Shown here: in pieces, positions 28,222 through 36,371 of the stretch | Layout of the letters: each line of letters opens with the position of its first letter | How positions within the stretch are numbered: the first letter of the stretch is position 1 | Assembly (NCBI GenBank): GCA_020444275.1 | Contig: JAHLLG010000006.1 | Span: 76,316 to 140,315 of the forward strand | DNA length: 64,000 bases | Source: Bacteroidota bacterium | Lineage (GTDB): Bacteria; Bacteroidota; Bacteroidia; Bacteroidales; UBA12077 | Reading direction: 5' to 3' | Notes under the pieces: model-generated | Database searches by the model: none | Told to the model about the DNA's origin: nothing | The model's input: the letters and a program-made list of their open reading frames with translations, nothing else | Program-made: the position numbers and the translations under genes

Positions 28222-29142
28222 ATGTCAACAAATTTGGATATGCCAACTAATAATGATTATAACTTCAACTCTATGGACCTTATTCGATTTATGTTTAAGC
28301 ATAAATGGCCAATTATTATCGTAACTTTAATTGCGGCCATTGCTTCGGTGATTGTTTCTTATATGATAACACCAAAGTTTAAATCTTCAGTAATTCTTTA
28401 TCCTAAAACGCAGGTTGCTGTCTCACATGCATTAACCACTGCAGAGTTAATCGATCCGGATGACCATATTATGAATTTTGGCGATGAAGAAGCTACCGAG
28501 CAGTTAATTCAAACACTTTATTCTGAAGATATTCGGTTAACCATTATTGAAAAATTTAATCTTTTCGAGCATTATGATATTAATGCCCAAGGAGAATATC
28601 CAATGACTGCCCTACACGAGGAATTTTCTGAAAACATACGATTTAAGAAAACAGAATACCAGGCAGTACAGATCGAAGTGATGGATACAGATCCGCAAAT
28701 GGCAGCCGATATTGCCAACGAAATAGCTTCGCTTCTGGATAAAACCTTAAACAGAATGCAAAATGAAGTGGCTGTTGAGATACTAAAAGTTGTAGAGAAC
28801 GAATACCAAACGTTAACAAAGGAAATTGATCAGCTGGAAAAAGATCTAAAAAGTTTGGGTAACAAAACAACTGATCCGAAATATATCTCATTATCTGAGC
28901 AACTTTTAAATGAGAACAAACGATTAAGCAACCTTAAGTCAAAACTGGTAGAGGCTCGTGTAAATGCCAATCAGGATTTACCTCGAAAATTTACGGTTGC
29001 TAAAGCTTATCCTGCTGAAAAAAAGGCATATCCGATACGTTGGCTAATTTGCGTTGTATCAACATTTTCGGCTTTTGTTTTTGCCATTTTAATGATGTTG
29101 TTTATTGAACGATATAAAGATCTTTTAAAACTTAAATCGTAG
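28222..29142 (+). CDS. Wzz/GumC-type polysaccharide chain-length protein
   Basis: 306 residues from ATG 28222. Two membrane helices (about 33-53 and 272-295) bracket a periplasmic coiled-coil region with VENEYQTLTKEIDQLEKDLKSL, the layout of Wzz/PCP proteins; the proline before the second helix (AYPIRW) is family-typical. There is no cytoplasmic kinase domain, so it is the short PCP type. It controls the length of surface polysaccharide or O-antigen chains. It abuts an O-antigen ligase-like gene (4 bp), so the two form an operon. Confidence 0.85.
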   Translation: MSTNLDMPTNNDYNFNSMDLIRFMFKHKWPIIIVTLIAAIASVIVSYMITPKFKSSVILYPKTQVAVSHALTTAELIDPDDHIMNFGDEEATEQLIQTLYSEDIRLTIIEKFNLFEHYDINAQGEYPMTALHEEFSENIRFKKTEYQAVQIEVMDTDPQMAADIANEIASLLDKTLNRMQNEVAVEILKVVENEYQTLTKEIDQLEKDLKSLGNKTTDPKYISLSEQLLNENKRLSNLKSKLVEARVNANQDLPRKFTVAKAYPAEKKAYPIRWLICVVSTFSAFVFAILMMLFIERYKDLLKLKS

Positions 29143-29146
29143 AACA

Positions 29147-30583
29147 TTGGATAAGAATAAAATTCTCTTTTATTCTGTTTCACTACTTTTTGTGGCTATC
29201 AATATCGCTTTTATAGCCTACAATGCTTATTATGTTGCCTTTTTGCCGGTAATTCTGCTGTTTGTTTTTGCCAGCCTGGTTTCCCTGGACAAAGTTTTAC
29301 TTGCAGTTGCATTTTTTACTCCTTTATCTATCCGGTTAGATTACATTATTCCTGAAATACCCGTTAATCTCTATTTACCAACAGAGCCTTTACTTCTTGG
29401 AATGTTGTTCCTTTTTCTATCAAAATTACTATTAGATGGTAAGTTCGACAGAAAAATTCTGCTTCATCCGGTTTCCATTGCGATTTACATCAACTTGTTT
29501 TGGATATTTTTAACAAGCATAACCAGTACCATGGTTGGGGTATCATTTAAATTTTTATTATCGAGACTCTGGTTTGTTGTAGCCATGTACTTTCTGGCCA
29601 CGCAGGTTTTTAAGAGGTATCAAAACATTGAAAAATTTCAGTGGTTATACATTGCAGCATTGGTTATTGTTATTTTATATACCAATATCAGGTTATCCGC
29701 TTATGGATTAACAAACCAAAATGCCTCTAATTGGGTTGTATTGCCCTTTTTTAGCGATCACACTTCATATGGAGCCATGTTGGTGATGTTCGTTTTTCCG
29801 CTTTTCTATTTTATGATTCGAAAAGATACAAATCTATTTTTTAAAGTATTAACCACTTTAGCATTTGTCATTTTTTGTTTTGGTATAGCTCTTTCGTATA
29901 CCCGGGCTGCCTGGCTAAGCCTGTTTGCTGCAGTTGGTTTATTAGTACTTATAAAACTTAGAATAAAAATTTGGGTTGTTTTGGTGGGAATGGTAAGTGT
30001 TGTTTTGCTGGTTTTTGCTTTGCAAAACACAATTTTGGATTCGCTGGAAAGCAATGAGGCTGAATCATCAGGTAAATTTTCTGAGCATATTGAATCGATG
30101 GCTAATATTACTTCCGATCCTTCGAATACCGAAAGAATAAACCGGTGGAAATGCGCAATTAGAATGTTTAAAGAAAAACCAATTTTCGGTTGGGGGCCTG
30201 GCACATATAAGTTTCAGTATGCGCCTTTTCAGTTTTCATACGATCGCACCAAAATCAGCACGAACTTTGGCGACGTGGGTAATGCACATAGCGAATACCT
30301 GGGTGCTCTTTCCGAATCGGGTATTATTGGAATGTTATCGTTAATATTGGTTGTGTTTATGGCTTTTCGAACTGGATACCGAGTATATCATCAAACAAAT
30401 TCCAGGCAGATAAAACATTTCACTCTTTTTCTCATTTTGGGATTAGCTACCTATTTTATTCATGGTTTTTTGAATAACTTTCTGGATACCGACAAAGCTT
30501 CTGTGCCTGTTTGGGGATTTATTGCAATGCTCGTTGCGCTAGAGGTTTATCATAAAGAAAATATTTCTGGTCAGGTAGAATAA
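29147..30583 (+). CDS. O-antigen ligase/polymerase-like membrane protein
   Basis: 478 residues, about 11-12 membrane helices. A large periplasmic loop near 290-390 carries NRWKCAIRMFKEKPIFGWGP and NAHSEYLGALSESGIIG, the Wzy_C signature shared by O-antigen ligases (WaaL) and some polymerases. No ATG precedes the first helix; the reading frame suggests a TTG start at 29147, 4 bp after the wzz stop, so translation is likely coupled. It would join or polymerise polysaccharide at the outer face of the inner membrane. Ligase or polymerase cannot be decided from sequence. Confidence 0.85.
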   Translation: MDKNKILFYSVSLLFVAINIAFIAYNAYYVAFLPVILLFVFASLVSLDKVLLAVAFFTPLSIRLDYIIPEIPVNLYLPTEPLLLGMLFLFLSKLLLDGKFDRKILLHPVSIAIYINLFWIFLTSITSTMVGVSFKFLLSRLWFVVAMYFLATQVFKRYQNIEKFQWLYIAALVIVILYTNIRLSAYGLTNQNASNWVVLPFFSDHTSYGAMLVMFVFPLFYFMIRKDTNLFFKVLTTLAFVIFCFGIALSYTRAAWLSLFAAVGLLVLIKLRIKIWVVLVGMVSVVLLVFALQNTILDSLESNEAESSGKFSEHIESMANITSDPSNTERINRWKCAIRMFKEKPIFGWGPGTYKFQYAPFQFSYDRTKISTNFGDVGNAHSEYLGALSESGIIGMLSLILVVFMAFRTGYRVYHQTNSRQIKHFTLFLILGLATYFIHGFLNNFLDTDKASVPVWGFIAMLVALEVYHKENISGQVE

Positions 30584-30600
30584 TCAATGTAATTATTATG

Positions 30601-30608
30601 TAATTTTG
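30601..30608 (+). promoter_or_regulatory. Candidate -7 box for the RimK-like gene
   Basis: TAATTTTG fits TAnnTTTG, 20 bp before the ATG at 30629 and after the O-antigen ligase stop. Confidence 0.4.
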
Positions 30609-30628
30609 GTGCATATATAAAAATCAAT

Positions 30629-32095
30629 ATGCACGCTTCATTGATTATTTTGGATTCGCTTGATGAGTGGAATCCGTTTTATGATACACAGAGTATCATT
30701 ACTGCGAAAGATTATCTTCAAAATGAATATCTAAGCAACCAGTCGCACTTAGTCATTAATTTAAGTAATAATTTATCTTATAATTCCGAAGGATATTATT
30801 GCTCATTGCTTGCAAAAGCAAGGGGACATAAGATTATCCCAAGTGTTGAAACAATAAACAAACTCAATTCCGAAGCGTTAAACCGCCTGGATAAATCGTT
30901 GCAAAAAACATGTTATCAGCACATAAAAAAGAATAACCTGGAAGGATTCTGGAATCTTGATATTTACTTTGGTACATGTAAGGAAGAAGGCCTTGAAAAA
31001 GTAGCCCGGTTTATTTTTGAACAGTTTCATTGTCCGGTTTTAAGAGTTACGTTTAATTCCAATGAGCGTAATCAAATAGAGTCAGTCAAAGCGCTATCCA
31101 TATCCGAGTTAAGCGATCGTCAGCAAGATGATTTTGCCGAAGCACTCGATAATTTTAGCAAAAAAGTTTGGCGCGAACCACGCGCAAAGAAACCATACCG
31201 TTACGATTTGGCTATTTTATATGATCCTGAAGAGCAATTTCCTCCGAGCGACAAACGAGCGTTAAATAAATTTATTGATATTGCCAAAAAGATGAATATC
31301 AACGCTGAGCTGATTACAGGCGAAGAGAGTAATAGATTAATGGAATTTGATGCGCTTTTTATTCGTCAAACAACTGAACTAAATCATGTTACCTATCAGT
31401 TGGCACAAAAAGCGGCTCAGGCAGATATGGTGGTTATTGACGATCCCGTATCAATTATCCGGTGCACCAATAAAGTTTACTTAAAGGAGTTGCTTGATAA
31501 AGAGCAAATAACAACTCCCAATTCAATGTTGTTGTTTAATTCAAACGAAAACACTTTTGAGCAAATTTCCAAGCAGTTGGGATTACCTATAGTAATAAAA
31601 ATACCGGATGGATCATTTTCTCATGGTGTTAAAAAAGTTAACACGAAGGAAGAATTTACTGAAACTATAGATACGCTGTTTAAACAATCGGCTATTTTAT
31701 TAGCACAAGAGTATATTCCTACCGATTATGATTGGAGAATAGGTATTTTGAATAAAGAACCGATTTATGCTTGCAAATACTACATGGCAAAGGGCCATTG
31801 GCAAATTTACAATCACAAAGTATCAGGTAAAGCAAGTTCTGGTAATCATGAAACAGTTCCTATTTATCAGGTTCCCAAAAATGTTTTAAGAACGGCATTA
31901 AAGGCAACTTCATTAATAGGTAAAGGTTTGTACGGTGTAGATATGAAGCTGGTTAATGACAAGGCATTTATCATTGAAATTAATGATAATCCAAATATTG
32001 ATTTTGGAGTAGAAGATGCGATTTTAGGTGATGAGTTATATGGAAAAATTCTACGGGAATTTGTGATTCGTTTAGAACAAAAACATGCACAATGA
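30629..32095 (+). CDS. RimK-like ATP-grasp ligase with RLAN N-terminal domain
   Basis: 488 residues, cytoplasmic. The N-terminal half (about 1-190; LVINLSNNLSYNSEGYYCSL, ARGHKIIPSVETI) matches the RimK-like ATP-grasp N-terminal (RLAN) domain. The C-terminal half is an ATP-grasp ligase: VIKIPDGSFSHGVKKV, LLAQEYIPTDYDWRIGILN and YGVDMKLVNDKAFIIEINDNPNID, with the metal-binding E-x-N motif. Such enzymes ligate amino acids to peptides or small molecules using ATP; the substrate is unknown. Its stop overlaps the next gene (GNAT) by 4 bp, a linkage reported for RLAN ATP-grasp systems, so the two probably act on one product. Confidence 0.88.
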   Translation: MHASLIILDSLDEWNPFYDTQSIITAKDYLQNEYLSNQSHLVINLSNNLSYNSEGYYCSLLAKARGHKIIPSVETINKLNSEALNRLDKSLQKTCYQHIKKNNLEGFWNLDIYFGTCKEEGLEKVARFIFEQFHCPVLRVTFNSNERNQIESVKALSISELSDRQQDDFAEALDNFSKKVWREPRAKKPYRYDLAILYDPEEQFPPSDKRALNKFIDIAKKMNINAELITGEESNRLMEFDALFIRQTTELNHVTYQLAQKAAQADMVVIDDPVSIIRCTNKVYLKELLDKEQITTPNSMLLFNSNENTFEQISKQLGLPIVIKIPDGSFSHGVKKVNTKEEFTETIDTLFKQSAILLAQEYIPTDYDWRIGILNKEPIYACKYYMAKGHWQIYNHKVSGKASSGNHETVPIYQVPKNVLRTALKATSLIGKGLYGVDMKLVNDKAFIIEINDNPNIDFGVEDAILGDELYGKILREFVIRLEQKHAQ

Positions 32096-32550
32096 AAACT
32101 CTCCATGATATAAAGATTGAGAAAGCAAAAATAGAAGATATTGATGAGATTTTTGCTTTGGAACAGGTATGTTTTAACGAAGATGCCTTTTCTAAAAGGC
32201 AATTTAAATATTTAGTATCAAAGGCTAATGGTGTGTTTGTGTTGGTAAGAAGAAACCGGAAAATCATCGCCTATTTAATTATGCTTAAACGAAAAAACAG
32301 CAGGCATTACCGGATCTATTCGATCGCCATATTACCCGAAGAAAGAGGACTTGGAATTGCCATAAAGTTACTTGAATTTGCAGAGAAAACTGCGCTCAAG
32401 AGCAGTACACATAAAATATCTTTAGAAGTAGGTGAAAATAATATCGCTGCCATAAATCTATATCTAAAACTGGGTTATCAAAAGGTGGGTAATCGATCCT
32501 ATTATTACGCCGATGGCTCAGATGCTCTAATCATGACAAAGGAATTCTAA
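32092..32550 (+). CDS. GNAT family N-acetyltransferase (RimI-like)
   Basis: 152 residues. The acetyl-CoA motif is IAILPEERGLGIAIKLLEFA (near 75-97, with the R/Q-x-x-G-x-G/A element) and the C-terminal block LEVGENNIAAINLYLKLGYQKVG is the RimI-like pattern. It overlaps the ATP-grasp gene by ATGA, indicating translational coupling. It probably acetylates an amine on the ligase product or substrate, although general RimI-type protein N-acetylation is also possible. Confidence 0.88.
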   Translation: MKTLHDIKIEKAKIEDIDEIFALEQVCFNEDAFSKRQFKYLVSKANGVFVLVRRNRKIIAYLIMLKRKNSRHYRIYSIAILPEERGLGIAIKLLEFAEKTALKSSTHKISLEVGENNIAAINLYLKLGYQKVGNRSYYYADGSDALIMTKEF

Positions 32551-32579
32551 ATTTAAACTCTATTTTCGTATTAGTATCT

Positions 32580-32587
32580 TATATTTG
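32580..32587 (+). promoter_or_regulatory. Candidate -7 box for the RdhA-like gene
   Basis: TATATTTG fits TAnnTTTG and lies 17 bp before the ATG at 32605, in the 54-bp gap after the GNAT gene. Transcription may therefore restart here. Confidence 0.4.
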
Positions 32588-32604
32588 TTTCAAACAAATT
32601 TGAG

Positions 32605-33984
32605 ATGATAAATTTTTTTGTTTTAAATCAGGATTTGATCAGCTTTCTATTCCTATTAACAGGAGTCGCTTTTACAGGAATGCTAATTTATGTTGGAGTT
32701 ATATCAATTTTTGAAAGAGAATATCGGGCAGTAAGGGTTTCTTTGATTTTATCCATGTTAATCTTGGTTGTATTTCTGGCAATTTATTTAATAGATTTTC
32801 CATTAAAAGAAGTTGCTGAAATAAGCATATTGGTATTCATTAGTTTAAGCTTACTTATATTGTTTATTCCTTTTGATTCTAAGAGAAAACATTCATATCA
32901 AATCCCCACAGAAAAGCATGATGAGCGAAATATCATGTTTTCGAGAAACGAACTGAAAGAAGGTACGGAGCAGTATAACAATTATTATACAAGCTATCCT
33001 AACCATAAAGATTTAGATGATAAATTCAGACAAAAGCCCGGATTATTGTCTCCGAATGCTTCTCTGTATCATCCATTTGCATTTGCATCTGCTCATGCCA
33101 ATTTAGAAGTTATTGAAAGGCTAAAAACACAAGTGAATGGTCCGGTTAAAGAAAAAAGAACCGAAGTAGAGGCATCTGAAATTACCAATTACCTAAAAAC
33201 ATGGAGTAAAAAACTGGGTGCTCATTCATTTGGTGTAACAAAACTCCAAAATTATCATTTGTATTCTCATAAGGGACGAGGAGATTTATATGGTAAACCA
33301 GTTGAGAATAAACAGAATTATGCAATTGCTATAACGGTTGAAATGGACCATGAAATCATGCAGACAGCGCCTAAGAGTACTGTAATCATGGAGTCGACAC
33401 AGCAATATTTAAACTCGGGAACTGTTGCTGTACAACTAGCCTCTTTTATTAGGGAGTTAGGTTATGAAGCCAGAGCGCATATCGATGGTAATTACGAAGT
33501 TATTTGTCCGCTGGTTGCAAGAGATGCCGGCTTAGGTGAAATTGGCCGTATGGGTTTATTAATGACTCCTAAGCTAGGACCACGAGTTCGCATTGCTGTT
33601 ATAACAACAGATATTCCTTTACAGATTGAAAAAAGAAAAAATCACTCTTCTGTTATCGATTTTTGTGAGATCTGTAAAAAATGTGCCGACATATGCCCTT
33701 CCCGGTCTATTCCATTTGAAAAAAGAAGAGCGGAAATCGAAGGGGTTCTGCGATGGAAAATAAATTCAGAAAGTTGTTTTACCTACTGGTGCACAGTGGG
33801 TACCGACTGTGGTCGCTGTATGGCGGTTTGTCCTTATGCTCATTCAAACAATACTATGCATAACTTTATTCGTTGGGGAATTCATAACTCGTATATTTTC
33901 AGAAGGTTTGCACTACTTATGGACGATCTGTTTTATGGACGAAAGCCGAAATCAAGAAAACTTCCTTCCTGGATTGATAACTAA
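32605..33984 (+). CDS. Reductive-dehalogenase-like corrinoid/Fe-S protein with N-terminal membrane anchor
   Basis: 459 residues. Three membrane helices (about 8-32, 42-62 and 66-88) come first, and there is no Tat RR motif. The catalytic part (about 190-459) has the RdhA-type corrinoid domain block DAGLGEIGRMGLLMTPKLGP and two [4Fe-4S] motifs: CEICKKCADICP and the Cys-rich CFTYWC...CGRCMAVCP. Helices plus catalytic domain look like an RdhB-type anchor fused to an RdhA-type enzyme. RdhA homologues with N-terminal membrane helices have been noted in genome surveys; none has a proven substrate that I know of. The enzyme could reduce an organohalide or another compound. It follows the RimK-GNAT pair and precedes a TPR-phosphatase by 43 bp. 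Confidence 0.82.
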   Translation: MINFFVLNQDLISFLFLLTGVAFTGMLIYVGVISIFEREYRAVRVSLILSMLILVVFLAIYLIDFPLKEVAEISILVFISLSLLILFIPFDSKRKHSYQIPTEKHDERNIMFSRNELKEGTEQYNNYYTSYPNHKDLDDKFRQKPGLLSPNASLYHPFAFASAHANLEVIERLKTQVNGPVKEKRTEVEASEITNYLKTWSKKLGAHSFGVTKLQNYHLYSHKGRGDLYGKPVENKQNYAIAITVEMDHEIMQTAPKSTVIMESTQQYLNSGTVAVQLASFIRELGYEARAHIDGNYEVICPLVARDAGLGEIGRMGLLMTPKLGPRVRIAVITTDIPLQIEKRKNHSSVIDFCEICKKCADICPSRSIPFEKRRAEIEGVLRWKINSESCFTYWCTVGTDCGRCMAVCPYAHSNNTMHNFIRWGIHNSYIFRRFALLMDDLFYGRKPKSRKLPSWIDN

Positions 33985-34027
33985 TCAAAAGTGTTATACT
34001 TTTATAAAGAAATTTAATTCTTCGGTA

Positions 34028-36295
34028 ATGAAAAAATGGTGTGTAATAATTTTTATAAGCTTAGCGAGCATTCATAATGTAATTGGTTCTATTTCTATAA
34101 ATGACACATTATCAACGTATAGTTCTGTTGATGAGGGTGTTCAAAAGGCAAAAAAACTCATTGAACTGTCAGAGGAAATTCGAGCTATGGATCCTCAAAA
34201 GGCCGCAGAATATGGACTTGAGGCAATCCGTATTAGTAAAGAAATTACTAATAGCGAATTACAGCAAATGGCAGAGTTTACAGCGGGCTTCGCATTCTAC
34301 ATTCAGAATGATTTTGAAAAGGCGCTACATCACCTTGATAATTCATTGGAAATCAGCAGAAACATAGAAAATAAACCGGGAGAGGCAGCTTCTCTAAACC
34401 GCATTGGTAATACATTTCAGTTAATGGGCGAATATGGAAAGGCGTTGGATTATTATAACATGGCAATGACTATAAATAAAGAGCTTGAAGACGATCAGGA
34501 GATTGCCAGGACGTTAACCAATTTGGGCAGCGTATACCGACTTCATGGAAACTATGAACTCGCAATAAATCAACACCTTAAAGCTTTGGGGATATACGAA
34601 GGGCTAAAAAATAACGAAGGAATAGCGTGGTCGGCCTTAAATATTGCACGTTTATTTAAAATGATGAAAAACTATCCTAAAAGTTTAGATTACGTTAATC
34701 AGTCGCTGGAGATTTATCAGAATATCGAAGACAAACAAGATTTAAGTATCGGTGTAACCCTTTGTTTAAAGGAGTTTGCGAGTATTTATTATGAAATGGG
34801 CAACTTGAATTTTGCTGTTGTTTATGGAGAGCGGGTGCTGGAAAGAAACAGGAGAACCAACAATATGCTGGGTGTGGCAAATTCGCTTAGCACTTTGGGT
34901 AAAATATATTTTGATGTTAAAAATTATGATCAATCGGAGCAATATTTAATACAAGCCAAAAACTTAAAAGATTCATTAAATGATAATACGGAAAATGCTG
35001 CTATTTTAAGATATTTAGGCAAAATACATTTAAATAGAGGAGAAACATTAAAAGCCAAAAATTATTTTAATAATAGCCTCGATTTTGCCAAAAATCAGAA
35101 TTTAAAGCAGGAAATTAAAGAGGCATATCTCGACTTGTCGAAATTATACGAAAACACGCATAATTCTGACCAGGCACTAAGATATTATAAGAAGTACATT
35201 GCTCTAAAAGATAGTTTGAATAATCAAAAAATTAACGAGCTGGCATTACAATATGAATTCGATAAGGAACAACGAAAACGAGAGTTTGAGGAGATGCAAA
35301 AAGATATCAGACAAGAAGCGAAGCTGCAACGTGAAAAGATATTTAAATGGGCATTTGCATCCGGATTTCTTCTCATGCTGGTTTTAGCATTTGTTATTTT
35401 TAATAGCTATCAGCGCAAGAAAAAAACGAATATCTTATTAACAAAACAGAAAAACGAAATTGCTGAACAAAAAGATGAGATTGAAGCTCAGCGTGATTTT
35501 GTGACAAAACAACGCGACCAAATTGCACATCAGAATACAATAATTACAGATAGCATTGAGTACGCAAAACGAATTCAGTCGGCACTATTTCCACAGAAAA
35601 AGTTTTTAGACAGAGTTTTGGGTGAGTATTTTATTTACATGAAACCTAAAAATATTGTAAGTGGTGATTTTTATTGGGTGGCCGAAAAAGGGAACAAGTT
35701 AATTATTACAGTTTCTGATTGCACAGGGCATGGTGTTCCGGGTGCGTTTATGAGCATGTTGGGTATTGCATTTCTTAACGAAATAGTAAATAAAAATAAA
35801 ATATTGAAGGCAGGTAAAATCTTAGATCAGCTTCGAGAAAATATTATCGATTCGTTACACCAGGAATATGGTGTTAAAGGTTCGAAGGATGGCATGGATA
35901 TGGCGTTGTGTATTCTTGATAAAAAAACGCTGGAAATGCAATTTGCAGGTGCATATAATTCAGCTTTTGTTATCCGTGGGAATGAGTTTAATGAGTTAAA
36001 AGCCGATAAAATGCCCATTGGGATTCACGCTATCAAAGTAGATAAACCATTCTCCAATCAGGAATTTAAGCTCGAAAAACAGGATATGTTATATCTGTTT
36101 TCTGATGGTTATGCCGATCAGTTTGGAGGCGAAAAAGGAATGAAGTTTAAGCAGAGTGCATTTAAAGAACTTCTGAGCCAGATTGCAGGACTATCAGTAA
36201 CAGAACAACAGGAAAAAATAGCATCAAAAATGCTTGAATGGCAGGGCGATTTTTCACAGTTAGACGATATGATGATCATGGGAATTAGAATATAA
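34028..36295 (+). CDS. TPR-containing SpoIIE-type PP2C phosphatase
   Basis: 755 residues from ATG 34028, which opens a signal-anchor sequence; the longer frame overlaps the previous gene and is not credible. TPR repeats fill about 45-405 (periplasmic sensor), a membrane helix lies near 440-460, a coiled coil rich in Q/K/E follows (about 465-505), and the C-terminal SpoIIE/PP2C domain (about 505-755) has GDFYWV, DCTGHGVPGAFMSMLG and the final SQLDDMMIMGIRI. It dephosphorylates Ser/Thr on an unknown partner, classically an anti-anti-sigma STAS protein. Paralogue of the gene at 58531. Preceded by the RdhA-like gene and followed by a terminator. Confidence 0.92.
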   Translation: MKKWCVIIFISLASIHNVIGSISINDTLSTYSSVDEGVQKAKKLIELSEEIRAMDPQKAAEYGLEAIRISKEITNSELQQMAEFTAGFAFYIQNDFEKALHHLDNSLEISRNIENKPGEAASLNRIGNTFQLMGEYGKALDYYNMAMTINKELEDDQEIARTLTNLGSVYRLHGNYELAINQHLKALGIYEGLKNNEGIAWSALNIARLFKMMKNYPKSLDYVNQSLEIYQNIEDKQDLSIGVTLCLKEFASIYYEMGNLNFAVVYGERVLERNRRTNNMLGVANSLSTLGKIYFDVKNYDQSEQYLIQAKNLKDSLNDNTENAAILRYLGKIHLNRGETLKAKNYFNNSLDFAKNQNLKQEIKEAYLDLSKLYENTHNSDQALRYYKKYIALKDSLNNQKINELALQYEFDKEQRKREFEEMQKDIRQEAKLQREKIFKWAFASGFLLMLVLAFVIFNSYQRKKKTNILLTKQKNEIAEQKDEIEAQRDFVTKQRDQIAHQNTIITDSIEYAKRIQSALFPQKKFLDRVLGEYFIYMKPKNIVSGDFYWVAEKGNKLIITVSDCTGHGVPGAFMSMLGIAFLNEIVNKNKILKAGKILDQLRENIIDSLHQEYGVKGSKDGMDMALCILDKKTLEMQFAGAYNSAFVIRGNEFNELKADKMPIGIHAIKVDKPFSNQEFKLEKQDMLYLFSDGYADQFGGEKGMKFKQSAFKELLSQIAGLSVTEQQEKIASKMLEWQGDFSQLDDMMIMGIRI

Positions 36296-36313
36296 GCAGC
36301 AATCATATGCTTT

Positions 36314-36354
36314 AAAAAAAGACGCTGACAATTAAATTATTAGCGTCTTTTTTT
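36314..36354. terminator. Bidirectional terminator between phosphatase and Na/Pi genes
   Basis: Arms AAAAAAAGACGCT and AGCGTCTTTTTTT (13 bp, perfect), with an A run on one side and a T run on the other; it serves both convergent genes. Confidence 0.87.
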
Positions 36355-36371
36355 GTGCGATATATTGTTAT

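Noticed and set aside
33809-34027. Longer N-terminus of the first TPR phosphatase
   Set aside because: It overlaps the last part of the RdhA-like gene in another frame; the ATG at 34028 opens a proper signal-anchor.
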